Source of the DNA: Collybia mongolica | Lineage: Eukaryota > Basidiomycota > Agaricomycetes > Agaricales > Clitocybaceae | NCBI GenBank assembly: GCA_013420905.1 | Contig: JAAXNY010000006.1 | Span: forward strand, 2,170,001-2,234,000 | Length of the DNA stretch: 64,000 nt | Direction of reading: 5' to 3' | In this document: in pieces, positions 35,287 through 46,409 of the stretch | Position numbering within the stretch: position 1 is the first letter of the stretch | Layout: each line of letters begins with the position of its first letter | Program-made: the position numbers and the translations under genes | Notes under the pieces: model-generated | The model's database searches: none | Seen by the model: only the letters and a program-made list of their open reading frames with translations | Told to the model about the DNA's origin: nothing

Positions 35287-36110
35287 CTTGTGCCTCTGGA
35301 AATATCGGGTCAGTACTAGACAACGTGGTCTTGATAGAATGGCAAGTACTTTGTATTCTTCAAACAAATCGTCATTGCAGGGCCATCACAAAACGCCACA
35401 CCGCAAACCAAAAAGACAAGAATTGCCGAAAGACAGCGAAGACAGACGTTTTGTTACATAAGCTCTAATCGCTGGCTCTGAACCTCCCTTGCGCGACTAC
35501 ATTGACTGGCAAGTACCTCCCCGGACCATTTAGATGCCGATAACTGGGATGGCTTGAGTGACAGCTCTATTACCTTACCTTCTGAAAACGCCTGTTTCAG
35601 CCTCTCGAAGTGTCAAAGGTGAGGTCCCGAGGTCTGACAGGATGATTGATCGTACGCCAGGGCCCCACCGCCTTGAAATTCGGTTGACGATCGGGGGGAG
35701 CTATAACGTGAACATGGCTCTTTTGACCCTTCGTTTTTCCCCCTCCTTGATGGAAGGTTTTCCCCGCCTATTCAGGTTATCGCACAACTTGGACAGCTTG
35801 TCTGGATTTCCGCTGGCTTAGGAACTCTAAACAAACTTCCTATAGCTGCGATTCACCGGGTGCTGGCCACTGGATCTTTACGATGTCTCGGACCGAAACG
35901 CGCTCACCTCTGCCGTCGAAAGTAGGTCTTGTTTCACCAATACCAAAAGAAGCCAGGTCTGATTTGCAGCCCATCCATGCCTTGGCCTTGGAGTGTTGTT
36001 CCATCAGCATTTTATCCTCTAATATGGATGTCAAGGTGGCCCCTTGGAGGGCCAGAGGACACAGCAGGAGATCGCCTCGTGAGCATCTTATAGGCGGACC
36101 CGCGTTTCGA
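35287..36110. other. Gene-poor region, possibly with a decayed coding remnant
   Basis: Over 800 bp between two genes on the same strand. Short open frames (for example 35558-35821) have no clear splice structure. A stretch reading LNKLPIAAIHRVLATGSLR (around 35832-35888) is faintly like the HRV part of 2-oxoglutarate oxygenases, but frames are broken on both sides. I cannot support a gene here. Confidence 0.25.
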
Positions 36111-38986
36111 ATGTTAACGATACCAGGTCAAAGTTCATCGTTAGTGGTTCTCCTGAGCTTGATTGTCGCCCATGCCTTCAATATGTTAATTATCATCCCA
36201 GAGATTCCAGCCTTGTATCACCTTCGCTATTATTCCCAATGTCAGCAACAGGAAAATTACAACCCGAACCTACTATCCGTCAGAGTTCGTCGAACGGTAC
36301 GCAAACTCTGGTGAATTAGCTCTTACCCTTGTTCATTTATGACACAGGGAGTGTCGCCCAATTTGCTAGCGCCAGCATTAGATCTGCCGGAACGTCTACT
36401 TCTGATTTTGATGCTTTGATTATACCCCCAGAGACAGGTCTTCCAAGTTTCCGTGGTTCAGAAACTACGCAAACACCAATCTTGACGATCACAACCAGCG
36501 TTTCTTCTTCTGGGCTGCGATTATCATCATCAGACGCTGGCCTTTCAAGCTCAGTGGCGAGGCCGATGTCGACTCTGCCGGCTATATCCAGCAGTTCCGT
36601 GATATCATATAGTTTGAACACCAGGCAAGGTTCTCAGAAACAGACTCCAACGAACACTACAATAACAACTTCTAAAGTAACCGTAACGTCAGCTTTATTT
36701 ACTTCGCCAATATTCACAATCGTGCCACCATTTACCACAACCATCTTGTCCCGACCTTTATCGACCTTTTCGTTCACAACTCAGACGAACTCACGGCAGT
36801 CCTTGACGAGCGTTATAGTTTCAACCAAACATACCAACCTATCAGTTATCCCCCAAACTTTCATACCACCAGTTTCGTTCGCATCTTCAGTCTTCGCCCC
36901 CTCGATCACTACTTCATCTTTACCTGACGTATACACAAACACCCTCGCCCCGTTCTCCACGCCAAGCTCAGCAACGTCGCCATTACCGACGCTGCCGACC
37001 GAGACAGCAGGGAATACAAGTACATCCACTGATACCACCCTCACACTTGTCCCGGGTTCCTCGGCTGTGAGCTCGCCGATGTCCCCAGCAGAAATAACAG
37101 AGGCTATGAGCGTGTTAATCACAAAGTCCAGGCCACCTTCCTCAACGTCAACGGTTGCGACCTCGCATCCTCTCCCTTTCACTATACCAACTACTGGCTT
37201 GAGCACGTTGGCGTCCTCTGACACTGATGTCTCGACCTTGACTTTGATGCCAACAACAACTTTGGATGTGTCTATCCCGCCAAGTTCCTATCTATCCTCA
37301 GAAACGTTAACCACGACGTAGGCCGCTACGTCCTATTCACTCTATCATTGACTTATATGTTGTTTAGTAGTTATCAGCCAATGTCGTCGACCTCATCAGA
37401 GGTAGTACCTACGGCTTCGCCGACCCCTTCAATACCACCTGCAACAAGCTGGTCATCTTCAACAGTCACAATAGGATCTTATTCCCCTAGTCTGACCATG
37501 GTTATCTCCCTGCCGTCGATCACTTCTCAAGGACTTCCCAGAGTTTCTGAAGACGTTTTTACATTGTCGTATCTCACAACGAAGTCTTGGTCAAGCACAC
37601 TTCTTGGAGGGGGCATGACTACCTTTAGCACGGTCATTGAAACTGGCGTGTTAAGCACAAACAAGCCAGGAGATGACGAAGGGTACGTTGATATACCATC
37701 TCATAATAAAAGCATTGCTCAATGTCCATTGGTAGATTTTCCCATAATACTGGAGCGATAATTGGGGTTGCGCTCGCAGGAACCTTTTCATTGACCATCG
37801 CTGTTGTTATCATTTTTTTTGTCTGCCGAAAGTACACAAAACGGCGCGCGCAGCTCCAGAGAAGCAGGGGTAAAGCGCGTAGCATTCCAGGGAACTCTTG
37901 GCGTCCTCCACTTGAAGGTGACGACGATGAATACTATCCAGAACATGGGAGGCCTGGTCTTAGCTCATATATCCCGAATGTGGGATATGTGGACCCAGAG
38001 GAGGGCATGAGCTCTGCCCCTGGCACAAAACATATGGAAGGGACCATGTCCCCACCAATTTTGAATCTGGAGCAAAGGTATCTCCTCGGGTCGACAGGAC
38101 AAGCGATAATGGGGACGACAGGGTTCTATGGAATGCAGGGCACCAGCACCAATGGTGCGTCACCAACACCCATCTCTAATTCGACCCTCGCAAGAGGAAC
38201 TAACCTATATGGAGGGCAACCGCGCGCATCAACATCGAGGTCGAACACACGTACATCACATACACATATCAATACATATAACTCGAACACACATACGGGC
38301 GGGAGTCACAGTGCAGACTCCCTTAACCCCGGTTCTTCCACACATAAGAATGCAACAACGTCGAAGTCATCCGGACATACGCCTCTGACCAAGGCGATCC
38401 CGAATGAGACCACAGGGGTGGAAAACAGGCCGGTATCACACGTTTCCCATTTCCAAAACCATAGCAGAAGGCTTCAGTCTGACGGTGTCGACTTTCAAGG
38501 TTTCTTTGGGCGCCTTCGTCGAGATCGAGACTCAGTACCTACCGTTGTCGTTCACGGTACGTCTACAACCAGCCTGTATGAAGAGTCCCAAAATGCATCC
38601 AATACAATGGTATATTCTTTGGACCCGCCTTCGTCATTCCCTCCGAAGTCCGACTCTGGACGGACCCTCCCACCGTCGCTGAATATAACCCAGCGGAAGG
38701 AGCTCTGGCCAACTACCACATTACCTCCTTCTCCGACTCCATCCGAACACTCGCGAACACTCGAGGGCCTATTAACCCCACACCTGGAGATGTGGTTAGC
38801 GTCGAGTGAACGTTCAAGTTTGGCAAGCTTGCGGGACAACGTAGACTATTCACGGCCAATCAGTGGGGTACGTCTCCTGTCGACAGTTGTTTGTACATTT
38901 ACTCACAGACTTTATAGCTCATCAGGAATCGGGTACACAGTACCATGACCTTTCAAACGGAGGACACAAACGTTACATCTGGATAA
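36111..38986 (+). CDS. Mucin-like single-pass membrane protein, possible cell-wall sensor
   Basis: The 887 aa model has a hydrophobic N-terminus (SSLVVLLSLIVAHAF) like a signal peptide. About 430 residues of Ser/Thr-rich sequence follow, likely heavily O-glycosylated, then one membrane helix (GAIIGVALAGTFSLTIAVVIIFFVC) with a basic stop (RKYTKRRAQLQRSRG) and a 370 residue cytosolic tail. This is the layout of Mid2/Wsc-type wall stress sensors, but I see no WSC domain or other specific motif. Exons: 36111-36288, 36348-37317, 37368-37682, 37736-38867, 38918-38986. The first donor (C|GTCGAA) is weak, so the start is the least certain part. Confidence 0.65.
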
Positions 38987-39308
38987 GTATACACCATAAT
39001 AAGCTTGACAATCCACGAATCATTATGACTACTATTTAACTTGAGGTTTTGGAAAGGCATCCTTATGAAAGATGAATGTTGAACCCCTTGACGTTGGAGT
39101 GATCAGAAACAATGGCAGTCGTTTTCGTGTGGTGTGGGGCATGCGACGAGGATTACCCGTCGCCAGCTTCGTTATCATGAATACAAATGGCGCTGATGGT
39201 AGTAATACGAGTAACAAGTCGCTTGGCAGATATGAATGAGAACCGACAACAAATCGAAAAGAGAATGAAGAAAAAGATGAGAAAATGATACAATGGTTCT
39301 ACATCTAA
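38987..39308. other. Convergent intergenic region
   Basis: This 320 bp stretch holds the 3' ends of the mucin-like gene and TEF1. A 61-codon open frame on the minus strand has no support. No repeat or RNA gene seen. Confidence 0.4.
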
Positions 39309-41154
39309 TTACTTCTTCTTGGCAGCCTTCTCCGCCGACTTTGTCACTATAGACGAACGTTGAATTAGCGACAGCCTATATGTTAAGAATGTGTGTTATA
39401 CCTTTGCCTCCAGTCTTGTCAGTCTTGTCGACAGACTTGATAATTCCAACGGCAACTGTCTGTCTCATGTCACGGACGGCGAAGCGACCGAGAGGAGGGT
39501 ACTCGTTGTAGGACTCAACACACTAAAAGATGATATGGATCAAATATTGCGTTTATAAATATGGGGTTTTGAGACGAACCATAGGCTTAGAGGGAACAAG
39601 TTTGACAATGCAGGCATCACCAGACTTGACGAATTTGGGTGAGTCCTCGAGGGATTTACCTGTTCGGCGATCAATCTTCTCGATGAGTTCAGCGAACTTG
39701 CAGGCGATGTGGGCGGTATGGCAATCCAGGACAGGTGCGTAACCGGCACCAATCTGACCGGGGTGGTTGAGAACGATGACCTGAGCGTTGAAAGATGCAG
39801 CCTCCTTGGCGGGGTCATTCTTGGAATCAGAACAGACGTTTCCACGACGAATGTCCTTGACCGAAACGTTCCTAAATAAGGAAGAAGTTTATTAATCGTG
39901 ATAATACTAAGTTCCAATATTTTGCTCACTTGACGTTGAAGCCGACGTTGTCACCAGGCGCACCTTGCTCGAGCTGCTCGTGATGCATCTCCACGGATTT
40001 GACTTCAGTGGTCACGTTCGAAGGGGCGAAGGTAACGACCATGCCAGCCTTGATGACACCGGTCTCAACACGACCGACGGGCACAGTCCCAATACCACCG
40101 ATCTTGTAAACATCCTGGAGAGGAAGACGGAGAGGCTTTTCGGAAGGTCGAACAGGGGGCTCGATGGCATCGATGGCATCAAGGAGTGTCTTTCCCTTGG
40201 CAACACCAGCCTTGGTCTCCCTCGTCCAACCCTTGTACCAGGGCATGCTAAAATAAGATGTTGAGATGAGAGATCGTTGATAAACCAGTCCGGGGTAAAA
40301 GGGTTGCTTACTTGGGAGATTCCTCCAACATGTTGTCACCGTGCCAACCGGAGATGGGCACGAAGGCAACGGTCTTGGGGTTGTAGCCAACCTTCTTGAT
40401 GAACCCAGAAGTCTCTTTCACAATTTCGTTGAATCGATCCTCACTCCACTGCAGGGTATTTTGAGAAATGATTGGGAGACAAGTGATCGTTACATACCTT
40501 GGTGGTATCCATTTTGTTGACAGCGACAATAAGCTGACGCACACCGAGGGTAAATGCAAGGAGAGCGTGCTCTCGGGTCTGGCCATCCTTGGAGATACCG
40601 GCCTCGAACTCACCAGTACCGCCAGCGATGATGAGGACGGCGCAATCAGCCTGAGAGGTACCAGTGATCATGTTCTTAATGAAATCACGATGTCCTGGGG
40701 CATCAATGACCTACACAGATGAAATTTAGTGTTGAGATTGTGCTGGTCAACAGCTAACGAAAATACGCACGGTAACACTATATTTGGGGGTCTCGAACTT
40801 CCAGAGGGCAATATCGATAGTGATACCACGCTCACGCTCGGCCTTGAGTTTATCGAGCACCCATGCTGATAGGGAGGGTCAAGACAATCGCCCTATTCGC
40901 CGTATGAGATCTAACGACATACCATATTTGAAGGATCCCTTGCCGAGCTCAGCAGCCTCCTTCTCGAACTTCTCAATGGTACGCTTGTCGATACCTCCAC
41001 ACTTGTAGATCAAGTGGCCGGTGGTGGTTGATTTACCGGAATCGACGTGACCGATAACTGAGAATGGAGGTTAGGCTTTTTTAGTAGAAAAACGGATGAC
41101 ACATCGATAAGATAACGCACCAACGACGTTGACGTGAGTCTTTTCCTTTCCCAT
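39309..41154 (-). CDS. TEF1: Translation elongation factor 1-alpha
   Basis: eEF1A delivers aminoacyl-tRNA to cytosolic ribosomes. The 460 aa product begins [20 protein letters not shown]. The GTPase motifs [16 protein letters not shown] and NKMDTTKW are intact, and the C-terminus ends [12 protein letters not shown]. Exons, minus strand: 41154-41121, 41057-40923, 40865-40771, 40710-40498, 40448-40312, 40247-39930, 39871-39580, 39522-39402, 39346-39309. All introns are GT-AG and positions agree with other basidiomycete TEF1 genes as I know them. This is the best phylogenetic marker in the window. Confidence 0.99.
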
Positions 41155-41430
41155 TTTGAGGGTTTCTAGTGAGGTGAGAGGGAATCAGTATAAAAGATCA
41201 GGAGAGATCCAGAGAATAAGAATTGATTTGAAAAGAAAGAAAAGATTTGGTCGAGCTCATCGCGACGGACTGGATGAAATCCATTGAGATCGGAGAGGGG
41301 GGGGAGTGCGGGGGAGTGAGTGTGAGGGTCAGATTGGGAATGAACTCACTTGAAGGGTGGAAAAAAAGGGTAAAAGTAGGAGAGAAGGTGGTGGTTGGGG
41401 GAAGGAAGTGTTCGATGTCTTCAGAGTATT
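41155..41430 (-). promoter_or_regulatory. TEF1 promoter with pyrimidine tract and likely 5' UTR intron
   Basis: On the minus strand the region upstream of TEF1 has long C/T-rich tracts (plus-strand purine runs at about 41291-41330 and 41390-41410), as in strongly expressed fungal genes. A GTGAGT donor (41349-41344) and a CACTAG acceptor just before the leader (ending at 41166) suggest a 184 nt 5' UTR intron. The intron is inferred from sites only. Confidence 0.5.
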
Positions 41431-41646
41431 TGGCCTAGTTATACTCTATCTGTGAAATTTTTTTTATCGATAAACACAGATCGATCTGATAAAATCAACG
41501 TGACTCGGCTCGGCGCCGGGCCAGCATCCCCGTCCGGATATCCCATCTTCCTCTGTACTAAAACTACATACATTCTCATTCGTCTACATACTACATCCAT
41601 CAGTGGTAATTAAACACACAAAACCTGATACAGAAATAAATATCCT

Positions 41647-43542
41647 CTACGTATCTTCCATTCCCCACCCTCCACTCCCAGCCAAGAAACGACACTGCAG
41701 TATCTTTTCAAATGTTGGTCGGGCACTCACTTCTACTTGTAAACATGCCCTGACCAGCGCTGCCGCATCCCCTAGGCATCCACCCCCGTCCGCTTCTTCT
41801 CCATCCATCTCTTTTCCGTCCGCACATCTCTCGTCTAATGCGATCGACGCGTTGGCAAAGGGCGATCCAAGGCCGTCCTGGGTCTCTTCGGCTGTCATAA
41901 ACGGGCATTCACCAACTAGGAGAACATAAGCGACGACCCCAAAGGCCCAGACATCTTGTTCTTTCCCTTGATACCGCTCTCCCCGAAGGATTTCGGGGCC
42001 TGCATAGTCCAATCTGTAAACCTACCAAGATTTAGCACTACTCAAGCTGTTTAGAAATCGTCTACTTGCGTTCCGCTGAATGTGTCCCATCCGTTCTTCT
42101 TAACAAGTCCTGAGCTGCCGAAATCGATCAGGATACATTTTCCGTCAGGTCCGAGGACAACATTTTCATCCTTGATATCACGGTGAACTACAAAGTGAAT
42201 TCAGGATCAAGGATGAAGTCGTTTCAGCAACATCACTCACCTATTCCTTGCTGATGAAGAAAACAAAGGGCGTCTGCAATTTGCCCTAGATAAGTTCGGA
42301 CAGAATTTGCAGGCAAGCCCTGAGGAAAGGTCTCTACTAAATCAAAGAGATCTGAGGACGGCGGGGGTTCGTTGGGTCGTTGCTCTGGGGTGGTAGAAGG
42401 GAGGACAAGATAATAATAATGGTTGTCTTCAAAAAAGTCGAGAAGAGGGCATATATTTGGGTGTCCTTTGACCACCTTCCCCTCCGTCCATACATCGTCA
42501 GCATTGTTTCGAGTCAAAGGGATATGTGACGCGTCGTTGTCGGTTGCAGACCGGGAGGGATCCCATGGCCGGCGAGGTGGCAATGTGTAAAAGGTGTTAG
42601 AAATAGCAGACATAACATAAATTTCTATCGGAATTGTGCCGTGTTTGGGATGCTTCTTCCAGCAATCCGCTAGTATACGAGATTTAATGATCTGTTTTAT
42701 GACAAGGGGGGGCTGGGTAGTGACATTTAGATAGTGCGTGTGGGCAGCCATGGTGAAGATCAGCTTACTCCTGTCGAACCATCAGCATGTACCTCTCTGG
42801 CGCGTTTAACTAATCCATATGCACCCCTGCCGATTTCATCGTCGATGATGAAGTCTGAAATGCTCCTCCCACCGAGAAACGATTCTTTCTCATGGGCCGG
42901 CGATGGTGCTCGAGTGCTTGCAGCAATACTGATGAAGCTAACAGAGCTATTTGTCCGGCGCAGGCTCTGCGGCAAGATAGGCGCGGGCGATGAGGGTTCG
43001 ATCGGGGCGATAGAGACACGTCCGGCAATGAGTGACACGCGTTGTCTAGAAGAGCGCCGGCGGGGCCGTGGAGATGACGGTGAGCGAGATGGAGGAGGAC
43101 GAATCGAGTTGAGCGAAGCAGAACTTAGACTTGAAGGTAACGGTTTGGGAGATGCTGTTCGGGACTGTGGTGGGGATACAATGAAGGATGCTGGGGTGTG
43201 AACTGCGGAAGGCATGCGCGCAGAGAGTGACGTGGGGGTCAAACTGAGGGGCCGTATGATTGGAGATGAATCGACAAATGCATGGTTGTGTTTGCGTGTA
43301 TGTGCCGTCTCAGGGGGAATTTGAGCCAACTCAAGCTCCGCACGGGGAGAATATTGGGAAATTGATTCAAGGGGTTGCCGGGGAGATTTCGAATCGTCGT
43401 TGTGCTCGTTCCAGTCAAATCCCCGCCCGATTGACGTAACGCCCCAACTCCCAACGCTCGCTGCCCTGTAAAATCGGGCGAGAGGCGGCGCCTTCCATTC
43501 ATCATCATCGAACGTGAGATCAACACCAGGCGCAGAAAGCAT
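41647..43542 (-). CDS. Serine/threonine kinase resembling PAS kinase (PSK/PASK group)
   Basis: The 576 aa product has about 240 residues of Ser/Pro/Arg-rich sequence, then a protein kinase domain: glycine loop [12 protein letters not shown], catalytic [40 protein letters not shown] and [19 protein letters not shown]. The DFGSS and GT-DYAGPE stretches resemble the PAS-kinase group (yeast Psk1/2), which links nutrient state to sugar and protein metabolism. I see no PAS domain, so it may be a different CAMK-like kinase. Exons, minus strand: 43542-42769, 42712-42241, 42187-42070, 42013-41647. The last intron must use a GC donor (AAC|GCAAGT) to join GT to LDYAGPE. Confidence 0.82.
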
Positions 43543-44148
43543 AAAACTCGAAGACAAGATCCTGCAGAGATATCTCTGCGTTGACGTTGTCTGAGACGGT
43601 GAAGGAGCCGATGTTGCTGTGCCACTCAACAATATTTCCCACAGCGGACCCCGAACTCCACGTGAAAATCCATCGGCGCATTTTCCTCACTGTAAACAGC
43701 ATCTCTTCAACTCGTTCCAATCATAATCGTACACCTTCAATTTCTCGTCGTCAAACACAGGTTTTCCATTGAGATTAAACTCGAGCTATACTCTTTTATC
43801 AATACAGGTACGACTACATGTCGACTGTCACTTTTGTGGCAGTGTCCGGGGGGGTATGCTTACGTGATCGTTCCGAGTCCCGCTTACCAGACTTGGGATC
43901 GTCTGCACCGTCCACCTCAAGCCCTCAAAATCTGTAAGTACCTCAATTTTATGCCATCTCGATGCCCGTAGTCGAACCGTATACGCTGGACGAGTATGGC
44001 ACTATGCAAATGGTCGCATTTCAATAGCTCCGTTGGTTGGATGGACTCTGTCTACTTAAGATAACGTTGTGATGAATGCTGTACTCCCAGGCCTCTTGTC
44101 CAGCGTACTACCTGTACCGAGTTTCTAACATCCTACCTCCAGACCGCC
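43543..44148. other. Divergent promoter region of the kinase and RPL32
   Basis: This 606 bp region holds the 5' ends of two divergent genes. The kinase frame stays open upstream of its first ATG to about 43632, but without an ATG. The RPL32 side has pyrimidine-rich sequence before the start (TCCTACCTCCAG) that may be a 5' UTR intron acceptor. Nothing else found. Confidence 0.4.
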
Positions 44149-44751
44149 ATGGCCATCAAGATCCCCATTGTCAAAAAGCGCACAAACAAATTCAAGTGAG
44201 TTGTCTGTCTTTGAAGGACTTGACTTGAGTCTGATCTTTCTCTAGGCGCCACCAGTCGGATCGATATCATAGTGTGAAGGAGGCATGGAGGAAGCCCAAG
44301 GGTATTGACAACAGGGTCAGACGTCGTTTCAGCGGTCAGACGGCCATGCCCAAGGTGCGTCTTTTCTGTTGGATTCAGGCTCTTCCGTATCTTACACACA
44401 TATCTAGATCGGTTATGGATCAAACAAAAAGGTTGGACTTCCCCGTACCCCAGCGTCCGCTTTCGTCCTCAATAACACCATATAGACGCGCCATCTCCTC
44501 CCCAATGGCCTTAAGAAATTCCTGGTCAATAACGTCAGGGAACTCGACCTCCTGCTCATGCACAACAAGTCTTATGCCGCAGAAATTGCTCATGGTGTTT
44601 CGAGCCGGAACCGCACCACGATCCTTGAGCGGTGTGTGCAGCTTTTGCCCAACTTGCTAATAGACAAGTGATCTTACCTTTTTTGCATAGGGCAAAGGTT
44701 CTGGGTCTCAAAGTCACGAACCCTGCTGCTCGGTTACGGTCGGAGGAGTGA
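44149..44751 (+). CDS. RPL32: 60S ribosomal protein L32 (eL32)
   Basis: This component of the large cytosolic ribosomal subunit has 128 aa. The sequence is nearly family-standard: [54 protein letters not shown], then [18 protein letters not shown] and [18 protein letters not shown]. Exons: 44149-44195, 44246-44354, 44408-44431, 44486-44631, 44691-44751. The third exon is only 24 nt and encodes IGYGSNKK. Confidence 0.98.
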
Positions 44752-44990
44752 AGGATTGCTTTTCGTTATCTTGCATCGCACCCACATGTATCCTGACTTA
44801 TGCTGGAAAAATTCATCCAGTCATGCGCCATGTCATCTTGACCATGTTTTTTTCTCTCTTCAATCTATCCCAGCTGCGTGATGATATCTCAGGATTGTTT
44901 GATGGTGCCTATTTTGGATGAATACCTAATCTGATCGATCATCATTCTACGACTTGCCTACATACATACGACATTCCTTGAGCCTTCATC

Positions 44991-46343
44991 ATGTCCGGAG
45001 GAAGGCAAGTCGGTCAATTATCCTTACTGTCTTGCATTAACACCTGGGCAGACCGAACATCTTGAGGGCAGCATCACATGCTGGCGACTGGTATAGCGGT
45101 GATGGCGAGTGGACTCGTGGAACTCTTAAGCTACGCAACTGATGAATTCTGGACAACTTGAAGGGCAGAAATTGGACTCTGAGCTATCTCAATGGCTTCA
45201 AAATGTAACGCCTGCCGAAGAACCCTACCCGATCGTTGGTTGCAAGGCCATCATTGCGCCGTTCGTGTCTCCAGTCGTTCCGGCCTGATTGAGGCTGACG
45301 TACGTCCAAGACACGCTGGATATTCGTACTCTGGTCCTGCTGCGGCTTGGGCTTATAAGAGTATAGACACTACCGGAATGTGGGAGGCTGCTCAGCGATG
45401 AGTCTGTTCTTGCTGATCTCCATGTTTCGTTTCCAGCAAACGTGTTTTCATTCTTGGACCATCGCACCACATATACTTGGAGGGTTGTGCCCTTTCCTCC
45501 TGCCATGAATACGATACCCCAATTGGCAAGTTGCCACTTGACCTTCAGAGTGAGTGTTCGTAATACATACGATTGATCCAATATTGAACGTTTCCAAGCC
45601 ATTGAGGAACTACGGCTGACTGGAAGGTTTGTACCTTTATCGCTCAAAGCGGATGAGGACGAGCATAGCTTGGAGATGCACCTCCCGTATGTCCGAAAGG
45701 TTTTTGAAGGGTGAGTGGCTATGCCTTGCACTCCTTTCATTCGTTCACGACGATGGCTTCACAGAAAGGATATTTCCATCATTCCGATCGTTGTTGGGGC
45801 GATTTCGCAGCCTTCCGAGGCGTCATATGGATCTCTCCTTGCGCCATACCTCGCGCGGGACGACACTTTCTGCGTTGTTTCAAGCGATTTCTGTCATTGG
45901 TCCGAGCATCATGAATGGTAGTCGTTCCCTGTCACTGACATTTTTCTTGTAGGGGTAGTCGATTCTCGTACACTTACTACTACCCGGAGCCTGCACCCGG
46001 AAACGCTCCTGCCATCCGCCTTGGTCGGTCTCTGGGACCCAATGCTGCGCACCCTATCCACGAATCAATCACGAAACTCGACCACGAAGCGATGGCACTG
46101 TTGACATTGCCTCCCTCAACTGCTGTAGACGCACACGCAGCATTTGCAAAGTACTTGGCTGTGACAAAGAACACCATCTGTGGGCGCCACCCTATCGGCG
46201 TCCTCATCGGCGCGTTGGCCTTCCTCGAGAAGGAGAGGGGTGCACAGCCGACACTGAAGTGGGTAAGGTACGAACAGAGCAGTGCGTGTCTTACAATCCG
46301 GGACTCGAGTGTGAGTTATGCCAGTGCTTGGGTCAAATTCTAA
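44991..46343 (+). CDS. MHO1: MEMO1-family protein
   Basis: This 327 aa protein belongs to the conserved MEMO family (yeast Mho1, human MEMO1), a fold related to class III dioxygenases that binds metal through conserved histidines. Visible family blocks are [69 protein letters not shown] and [13 protein letters not shown]. Exons: 44991-45004, 45052-45104, 45164-45260, 45311-45379, 45437-45549, 45599-45710, 45765-45899, 45953-46343. The first coding exon is 14 nt. The first two introns both need GC donors (AAG|GCAAGT and ATG|GCGAGT) to rebuild the family sequence. Confidence 0.92.
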
Positions 46344-46409
46344 AAAAGCCCTCTCCCTGAATTTGTATACACAAATGTAAAATATATCAACTACGACTTG
46401 TGTTCTTTT

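Noticed and set aside
36337..37224. Antisense frames of 94 and 147 codons opposite the mucin-like gene
   Set aside because: They mirror Ser/Thr-rich repeats (Glu/Val/Asp-rich antisense) and have no independent support.
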